Shown here in pieces: positions 57,591 through 64,000 of a stretch of DNA of 64,000 nt. The DNA is taken from the NCBI GenBank assembly GCA_023362775.1, contig JALMGJ010000020.1, forward strand, positions 682,001 to 746,000. Reading direction: 5' to 3'. Source of the stretch: Charina bottae. Taxonomy: Eukaryota; Chordata; Lepidosauria; Squamata; Charinaidae. The position numbers and the translations under genes were made by a program. The notes beneath the pieces were generated by a model. The model was not told the origin of the DNA, ran no database searches, and saw nothing but the letters and a program-made list of their open reading frames with translations. Position 1 is the first letter of the stretch. Every line of letters begins with the position of its first letter.

Positions 57591-57885
57591 GTCAGTTTCA
57601 AAAATTCTAATAATTACTATTAAAATGACAGAGAGATTGTAGTAGTTGAAACAAACCTTGTTTTCACTATCCCCTATATATTGTTTCTAGCCTGATGCCT
57701 TAACCACTACACTGAACCAACTCTCCAAAAAAAAGATAGATAGATAGATAGATAGATATAGATTATTGCTAAACTCTTTAAATACTCAGTTTGAGGTAGC
57801 AATATCATTAGACTTTCCTGCTAGAGCTTTAAAAATCCTATTATATTTTGTTTAATTTAAAAATAGGTGAACATTTAAGCAATTA

Positions 57886-58823
57886 CTAGGCTGAACCCTG
57901 GTAAGACGGAGTGGCTGTGGGTTGATGGCCCCTCTGTATCCAGGAAATTATCATCCTTGGTCCTGGATGGGGTGGCACTGCCCCATTCAGACCCAGTGCA
58001 GAACTTGGGGGTCCTCCTGGACTCACGACTCCTGCTCGGAGAGCAGGTGGCAGCCGTGGCCAGGAGGGCCTTTGCGCAACTTTGGGTTGTGCGCCAGTTA
58101 AGCCCATTCCTGGATCGAGATGCCCTTCGAACAGTCACTCATGTCCTCGTCATCTCCCATATAGACTATTGCAATGCGCTCTATATGGGGCTACCCTTCA
58201 AGAGTATCCGGAAGCTTCAGCTGGTCCAGAATGCAGCCGTGTGAGCAATTGTTGGTGCCTCAAGATCAGCACATATAACACCACTGCTGTGCGAGCTGCT
58301 CTGGGTACCAGTTTGCTTCCGGGTCCAATTCAAGGTGTTGGTTATCACCTTTAAAGCCCTACATGGCATGGGGCCAGGCTACCTGAGGAACCATCTCATC
58401 CCCATAACATCGACCCGCCCCACCCAGTCATGCAGAGAGGGCATGCTACGGACCCCCCAAATGAAGAATTTCATTTGGCGGGGTCCAGGAGGCGGGGCTT
58501 CTCTGCAGTAGTGCCCGCCTTTTGGAATATCCTGCCCCCAGAGGTGAGGCAGGCCCCTTCACTCCTGGCCTTCTGGAAGAGTCTGAAGACCTGGCTCTGC
58601 TGCCTTGCTTGGGATGGGGGGGGGGTAACAGTTCCTCCTGGGTGTGGCTTGTGCCGTAGAGCCCTCCCTACTGAATAAGATCTCACCATCATTGGATTTT
58701 ATATTTATTTATTTCTATTTATAGTGTTGGTTGTAATTTTATCTTCTATGGTTTTAATTGCGATTTTACTGTAAACCGCCCAGAGTCCCCCTTTTGGGGG
58801 ACATGGGCGGTGATTGATTGATT

Positions 58824-58861
<38 letters not shown>
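57886..58861 (+). mobile_element. CR1/L2-clade LINE, 3' end with RT C-terminal region
   Basis: Encodes LNPGKTEWLWV, VQNLGVLLDSRLLLGEQVAA, HIDYCNALYMGLPFKSIRKL and QLVQNAAV, the conserved end of CR1/L2 reverse transcriptases, before a stop. The 3' UTR follows and ends GTAAACCGCCCAGAGTCCCC…GGGCGGTGATTGATTGA with a GATA tail. The catalytic part is missing, so it is 5'-truncated. Its end is the parent of the short CR1 fragments elsewhere in the window. Confidence 0.88.

Positions 58862-58862
<1 letters not shown>
58812..58862 (+). repeat. (GATT)n-(GATA)n LINE tail microsatellite
   Basis: Two to three GATT units and about ten GATA units following the LINE 3' end. Confidence 0.9.
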
Positions 58863-58863
<1 letters not shown>

Positions 58864-59029
58864 TAAGCAAGCAAGCTAACATGAAGCCATTTTACTTCAG
58901 GAGAGATAAGCATATTTTAAAAACACTTGCAAATGGTATCCTTCTTTCCCCAACAAAGGACATGGGAAAATGTAAGGGACATGGTTGACATTTATTTGGA
59001 AAACACTGGATTCTTTGCTGCTCCTATCA

Positions 59030-59775
59030 TAGCAGCTTGGGAGTTCTCCTGGACTCACAAGCTCCTGCTTGGTTGGCACATGGAGGCCATGGCTGGAGGA
59101 GCCAGCTTCAGCTGGCGCTTCAGTTGCGTCTCTCTGTGGATGGGATGTCCCTCTTTGGTGACAGTGACTCATACCCACATTGCTCTTGAGGTTGGATTGC
59201 TGCATTACGCTCTACTTGGGCTGCCTGTGAAGACTACCCAGGAACTACAGTGGGTGCAAAATGTGGCAGCTTGCTGGCTAGCAGGTGAAATCTGCTTTAG
59301 CAGGGTAACACCTTTGCTGTAGATGCTACATTGGCTCTCAGTAGGTTTTTGACTGCAAGGCCTTTAAAACTTTGAATGGCTTGAGGCCCTGTTACCTGTA
59401 GGACCATCTTCTCTGAACCGAACCTGCCCATCGTTTGCATTTAATCCAAGAAAGGTAACTTTGGATTCCTCCCTGTGGGGTGTGGGGAGAGTGGGAGTCC
59501 AGAGGCAGCCTTTCTCAGTGACTCCCCGCTTCTGTGGAGTACCTTTCCCCCTGAGGTCCTACAGTACTAACTCTGAGGAAGGTAGCAATAATGTTGCTTT
59601 ATCACTGCCCCTTTGGGAGTCTCATAATGCTTCCTCCCTGGGCTACTGTTACTTTATATTTGGTTGTTAAGGTTTTTAATACTAGTTTAACATTTACTTC
59701 ATTTTCATGGATATTGTTTTAGTATTGCATTTTAATGGATTGTTGAATTACATTCTAAACGTTTTAATAAATAAA
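59030..59775 (+). mobile_element. Older CR1/L2-clade LINE 3' fragment
   Basis: Degenerate copy of the same region: AGCTTGGGAGTTCTCCTGGA (NLGVLLD), CTACTTGGGCTGCCTGTGAA and GTGGGTGCAAAATGTGGCAG (LGLPVK…WVQNVAA). It ends TTTAATAAATAAACAAAC. It is more diverged than the upstream copy and in the same orientation. Confidence 0.75.
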
Positions 59776-60035
59776 CAAACAACAAGCCTGTGAGGTAGAT
59801 TAGGCCGAGAGAGTTTGATTGGCCCAAAGTTTGTCAGTAATAGAGCTACCAGATCTAGGCCGTAATAATCCTCCAAACCCCTAGATGGCAGCAAAATGAG
59901 CTTATATCTTGGCTGCCATCTAGTGGTCAATTGGATTGTTGCAGCCCAGATCCAGTAGCCTGTAAGCTCCTTGGTTGAGGGGAGATTTGAGTCTGGGTTT
60001 TCCAGTTCAAGCCCAATGTCTTAACCACTACTATG
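59776..60035 (-). mobile_element. Decayed tRNA-derived SINE, split
   Basis: AGCCTGTGAGGTAGATTAGG and GATTGGCCCAAAGTTTGTCA match the SINE family antisense. Its head (CCAATGTCTTAACCACTACT) follows after an intervening piece that has an inverted CTAGATGGCAGC / GCTGCCATCTAG pair (about 59881-59925). Confidence 0.55.
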
Positions 60036-60540
60036 CACTTAAACAATCAGCTAGAGATTGGTTTTATTTTCGTCAGTTGTTACTATTCTTATTGTTGCTA
60101 CATTTATAAAAAATTGGCGATGGATGCAGTATTCACCAAGAAAGCTGCCACAGTTTCTACTGAATCACCTCTGTAGTGTTGCAGGTGCTAATTTGGGAAC
60201 GGTAACTTGAGGATTTTTTTAAATAGGAAAAATATTGTGACTATTGACCAGAAACATTTAAAATGTGTAGACAGAAAGAAAAAAAAAAGAAAGACTACCA
60301 TTAATAACAATCATAGTTAGCATTTATAAAGCACTTTCACATCACATAGGGTAAATTAGAATAACCATCTCCATATTTCAGATGGATTGCTGAAGCAGAA
60401 AAGATGGCTTTTCTAAGACTGTTATGTGGGTTTGAGGGGAATAGAAGGTTTAATCAATGGTTTCCTAATTCTTCATCTATTCTCTAAGCGCTGTGATTAT
60501 ATCTGACACGATATGTTCAAATAAATGCTTTTAATTACAG

Positions 60541-60603
60541 GGTGAAGCTGGTGAGTCTGGTCCAAAGGGCCCCACTGGTCCTCCTGGGCCCCGAGGAGAA
60601 ACG
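60541..60603 (+). CDS. COL6A3: COL6A3 exon 28: Gly-X-Y repeats
   Basis: A 63-base exon encoding GEAGESGPKGPTGPPGPRG then ET, seven triplets. Acceptor TTTTAATTACAG, donor ACG|GTAAGG. Confidence 0.95.
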
Positions 60604-61822
60604 GTAAGGGTTAGTAGGAGCCGGGGCTACTCATTCCCTTGAGCAGGGACTCAAAGGCTGAGTGCTAGCAGACACCGGGGCTAATCAGCATCTCCTTCTT
60701 AAAGCTTAGAGAACATTTCCACATGTTTCTTGATTGAAAACCTTGATTGTTCCCCGCAGGGTCAGTCCAGGTGGCTTATAAACCGTTTCACAGAAATGTC
60801 CATCCTCTCCTTTAGCTGAAAGAACAGCCTTAGGACTGAATCATCATTCATTTGTAATGCCCATTATTGTACAGTTAAGTTGCAAAGAGACTTTTCAGGA
60901 TCCCAGTATGTGTGGCTTATTTTGATCTGCGCCTTTGCATCTTGTAGGGCGATGATGGGCGAGATGGAGTTGGCAAGGAAGGAGCTAAAGGCAGAACGGT
61001 ATGCGTATGGTCAATGTTTGCGCTTACAAATATACCTGAAAGTTCCTTCATCCATACACCATGCCCTACTGCTGGCTTGGGCAACAGCAAAATTTGCAGC
61101 AATGAGCCAAAGGTCTCTTGCCCTCGAACACAAGACTGCCCGTTTTCTCTTGCTTCTCCTTGGCAATAACTGCCCCCTCCCCCAATTTGACCCTGTCTCT
61201 GATTTCTTCCAAGCTCTTTCCTCGTGCCCACGCTTCAACCCTGCATTTCCTTGGCTTTTCCTTCTCTTCCTCTTACCTGTTTGATAGGCAAAATAAACGA
61301 TAGATAAAATCTGTAGTCTGCAGCTGCCCGTCTGTTTTTTATCTCTTCAAAAGCAAGAGAATGATAGTAATTTCTTCTCCACAGAGCCTTTTTTTCTAAC
61401 AATTCATTTCCATGGATAATTTTTTATTGGTGCCAGTGGAGGTAGTTTTTTTAACGCACCCGTATGAGAAAGTTTTAAGTATTTGGAACAACGGGCTTGG
61501 GGGACAGGATTAAACTTCATTATTAGATGTAACAGTCACAGTCTGAATTGAGTCATCCTCAGTTTATTATGGTGTGTTTGTGTCAAAGTAACACTGGTGG
61601 GGTTCGTGATCCTCTTTTGAAAGCTCCCTGAATCCCCATGCAGCCTTTATTATTATATTTGATGACTCTTCCAAATGGTTCTATTGGTCAGTTGTGTTTT
61701 ACAGCTTATCAAACTCATCAATAGTGCCTCTGTTGATACCAGTAATCATAGAAAAGGGATCCGGAGGGCTGGGGGGAACCCAACTCTTGTGATTCTAAGG
61801 CTTCAATCTCTTTTTTCCGCAG
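60604..61822 (+). other. COL6A3: COL6A3 introns 28 and 29 (around exon 29)
   Basis: Outside exon 29 (60948-60998) no repeat or gene was recognised. Confidence 0.7.
60948..60998 (+). CDS. COL6A3: COL6A3 exon 29: Gly-X-Y repeats with interruption
   Basis: A 51-base exon encoding GDDGRDGVGKEGAKGRT. The GVGKEG step is a break in Gly-X-Y at the same place as GVGSEG in mammals. Acceptor GCATCTTGTAG, donor ACG|GTATGC. Confidence 0.94.
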
Positions 61823-61858
61823 GGACAACCCGGTTTCCCAGGATACCCAGGACCACGG
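61823..61858 (+). CDS. COL6A3: COL6A3 exon 30: Gly-X-Y repeats (36 bases)
   Basis: Encodes GQPGFPGYPGPR, four triplets, near-identical to the mammalian exon. Acceptor TTTTTTCCGCAG, donor CGG|GTACTT. Confidence 0.94.
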
Positions 61859-61951
61859 GTACTTAGAACACTTTCCAGTTTTTGTAGAGCACATTAGCTC
61901 CGGGGTGATCCTTATTAGAGAGTCAATGCTTTGCTTCTTGTTTTGGAATAG

Positions 61952-62014
61952 GGTGTCCATGGAGATCAAGGGGATGATGGCAGATCTGGCCCCAAAGGAA
62001 GCAGCGGTCATCGG
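61952..62014 (+). CDS. COL6A3: COL6A3 exon 31: Gly-X-Y repeats
   Basis: A 63-base exon encoding GVHGDQGDDGRSGPKGSSG then HR, seven triplets. Acceptor TTTTGGAATAG, donor CGG|GTAATG. Only 93 bases separate it from the exon before. Confidence 0.95.
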
Positions 62015-63776
62015 GTAATGCCGTTTCCTCCTATCTCTTCTCCCAAGGGTTTTCTTTGTGCTGCATGTCATTCCATTAAAATTACTGGCAGAGCTGGAGT
62101 GTACCTAACCGGAATGAAGATCACTGTATGAAAGGTGTACCGCAGGGACCTCGGAATAGGAGATGGGCTATTCTTATCTTTTATAACAGTGCTCATTTAA
62201 ATGCAGTTGCTGGGTTGGTATTGGCACTTTACTGGAAATATTATAGGGATCCCCCACCAGGAGGGCTAGAATGCCTTGGTTTTATTCACTCGTAATTGGC
62301 TGGAGAGGATGCTTTGCACCAATGCCTGTATTCACTCATCCTATGATGGGTGTTACATTGAAGTCCTCTCTTTTCACCAGGCCCTGATAGTGAATATGTC
62401 CCTTTTTTTGTTACCAGATTTTTAATGTACACAAAATTAATAATGATTCATTCATTTTACTGCAGTTTAATTCATTTGTATTTTAACAGTGGAATTCTAA
62501 GGAAGGATTCTGGTGTGGCTCACCTCACATTAAGCCAACTCCCCCATTAATTATCCTTATGTGTGGACCATGCTGCTGTGACCAATGAAAAACTATTGGT
62601 CCTTCAGTGAAAACAGTTTCTCCTTCACATCTGATTAAGGCATTCCTATTAGTTAGGTGTAAGATCCCCCACTGCCTTCTTTATCAGCCATGGAGATTCA
62701 AAATGATAAGATAAGGAGAAACTTTGTACTACTGTATGTGCTTCTTAAAGAAGTGCCACAAGCCAGTTGCAGGCAAAGACAAAGCTGCACTTCATACAGT
62801 AGCTGGGACCAAAGATGTTCCTTAAGTACCTTCTGGTCATAGTAGGATAGTGTTAGAGCTAAGAACATTATGTAAGCATTGTGAAACTAAACCCAGAGAT
62901 ACTCATTTGCTCGTGCAAAGAAGCTAAACAGTGCTATAGGTTGAAATGAGGAATATTATAATACCATGAAAAATCTTACATACCCATCTGCAAATACTTG
63001 TAACTATTTTTTTATGCTTTCTGAATCCAACACATCTATACTAGGGACGGCAACCTTTCATAGCCAGGGACATTACTCAACATTTTGAATAGGACAAAGG
63101 CTTTAGTGGGCAGAGTGACAACTGGGATACTTGTGTGTATGTGTCCGTGTGTGTGCACGTGGGGAGGAATACAACACCCATGGGTGGATCAGGATTTTCC
63201 TGAGTTGGAGGAGTTAAATTATGTTAAAATTTTCTGGGGTCTTGCAGTTTTTGTATGTTTTGTGCTACAAAATAAGTTGAAAGCCATGCTATGGCTTTTT
63301 AGCAGCCGCCTCCCCCAAAGGCAATCTCAGTTGCTCACTGCTAATCTCTACATCATTAGACAAAAGAATCTTCATTATTTATAATATGCTTTTCACTAGA
63401 TGACCCTCAAGAATGATTTAAAACTGTACAATAATATATAACCCAAATCCTTTTCACTACAACTAAGACCACATCACAACAAATAAAAGAGACATGAAAA
63501 ATAAATGATTGCCACTTTAAGCAAACCCCCTAGATTAACTAAATAGTGACAAGGGTATGATAGATACCCAGTGAATTTGGGGTGGGGGTGGGGAATCCAT
63601 CTTTATGGAGGAGGAGCAATGGAGAATACAGCAGTGGAATCATGCATGTAATACTGGGAATAGATTCAAAAACCCGGACAAACGAGGACAGATCTAACTT
63701 GAAAGAGCAGGGATGAATAATATGAATATGAAAGATACTCGTGATATAAATCAAATGTGTTGGTTTCCCTTTTTAG
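62015..63776 (+). other. COL6A3: COL6A3 intron 31
   Basis: Unique-looking AT-rich sequence with a short TGTG run near 63130; nothing else recognised. Confidence 0.7.
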
Positions 63777-63839
63777 GGAAGTTCAGGAGCGCCTGGCCCA
63801 AGAGGTCAGAAAGGAGAGAGTGGATATCCAGGACCAGCT
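63777..63839 (+). CDS. COL6A3: COL6A3 exon 32: Gly-X-Y repeats, last exon in window
   Basis: A 63-base exon encoding GSSGAPGPRGQKGESGYPG then PA, seven triplets. Acceptor TTCCCTTTTTAG, donor GCT|GTAAGT. In other vertebrates the next exon holds the last triplets and the cysteine-rich C-terminal junction, so the helix ends just beyond the window. Confidence 0.95.
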
Positions 63840-64000
63840 GTAAGTTTTTGCTACACTGGTTATTGCTTTAGTAACTAAACTTTACTTACTTACTATACTA
63901 TATTTTGCCCTTTCTTTTCATACAATCTGCAAATAAGCTCACACCCTACCTATTTATCTTCAGTTGTTAAGTCAAGTTAAAATTCATTGTCTTATGTAAA
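63840..64000 (+). other. COL6A3: COL6A3 intron 32, start
   Basis: Begins GTAAGT after exon 32 and runs off the window. Confidence 0.85.

Larger units (their letters stand above)
57591..60540 (+). other. COL6A3: COL6A3 intron 27
   Basis: Mostly LINE sequence (57886-58861 and 59030-59775), with SINE scraps at 57690-57722 and 59776-60035 and a GATA run near 57735. 60040-60530 is unremarkable. Confidence 0.8.
5856..63839 (+). other. COL6A3: COL6A3 gene body (collagen VI alpha-3), 3' end outside window
   Basis: The gene encodes the largest chain of collagen VI, a secreted microfibril protein that assembles with alpha-1 and alpha-2 into beaded filaments around cells. The identification rests on the signal peptide, ten vWA-type exon positions before the triple helix (COL6A4, A5 and A6 have seven, A1 and A2 have one), the [16 protein letters not shown] junction into the helix, and Gly-X-Y exons of 27, 36, 45, 51, 54, 63, 66 and 72 bases. 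All single-exon vWA domains are phase 1-1; collagen exons are phase 0-0. Every splice site read is GT-AG except the donor of the broken N5 exon. Only N10 and N1 keep the complete metal-site TDG motif, as in other vertebrate alpha-3 chains. The window ends before the C-terminal domains. Species and isoform use cannot be told from DNA alone. Confidence 0.97.

Noticed and set aside
5856..63839. Gene could be COL6A4, COL6A5 or COL6A6
   Set aside because: Those have seven N-terminal vWA domains; ten positions, the signal peptide and the helix sequence fit COL6A3.

Overview
The window is vertebrate genomic DNA, most likely from a squamate reptile (snake or lizard; species not resolvable by eye). 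The case rests on the repeats: a nearly full-length BovB LINE, Sauria-type tRNA SINEs with a BovB-like 3' tail, CR1/L2 LINE remains, Penelope-like fragments, Tigger-like and hAT MITEs, and many microsatellites.

One host gene fills the window on the + strand: COL6A3, the collagen type VI alpha-3 chain. Exon-by-exon order, exon lengths, intron phases and the encoded protein all match. A signal-peptide exon (ATG at 5904) is followed by one exon per von Willebrand A (vWA) domain: N10 (7661), N9 (13428), N8 (18283), N7 (21980), N6 (24268), a decayed N5 exon (29184), N4 (31170), N3 (32513) and N2 (35506). The N1 domain is split over three exons (36851, 38029, 40369). From 42154 come 18 short collagen exons encoding Gly-X-Y repeats, up to 63839. 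The window ends just before the end of the triple helix, so the C-terminal vWA domains, the fibronectin III domain and the Kunitz domain lie to the right. No 5' non-coding exon or promoter could be identified to the left.

The main gene-level observation is that the N5 exon is broken. It has at least four frame changes, an in-frame TAA and a GT-to-GC change at the donor position. Its flanking phases are both 1, so skipping it keeps the frame. I infer that this animal makes an alpha-3(VI) chain with nine rather than ten N-terminal vWA domains.

Introns hold nearly everything else. Several insertions are resolved to target-site duplications: BovB (25021-28241) inside a Tigger-like MITE with a 12-bp duplication, a 5'-truncated BovB (10795-11197) with 11 bp, and three hAT elements (49725-50045, 50945-51412, 57328-57431) with 8 bp each. 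Penelope-like pieces carry hammerhead-ribozyme-like motifs, and one forms a perfect 49-bp inverted repeat. I saw no second gene, tRNA, rRNA or CRISPR array, and no convincing unknown multi-gene system.
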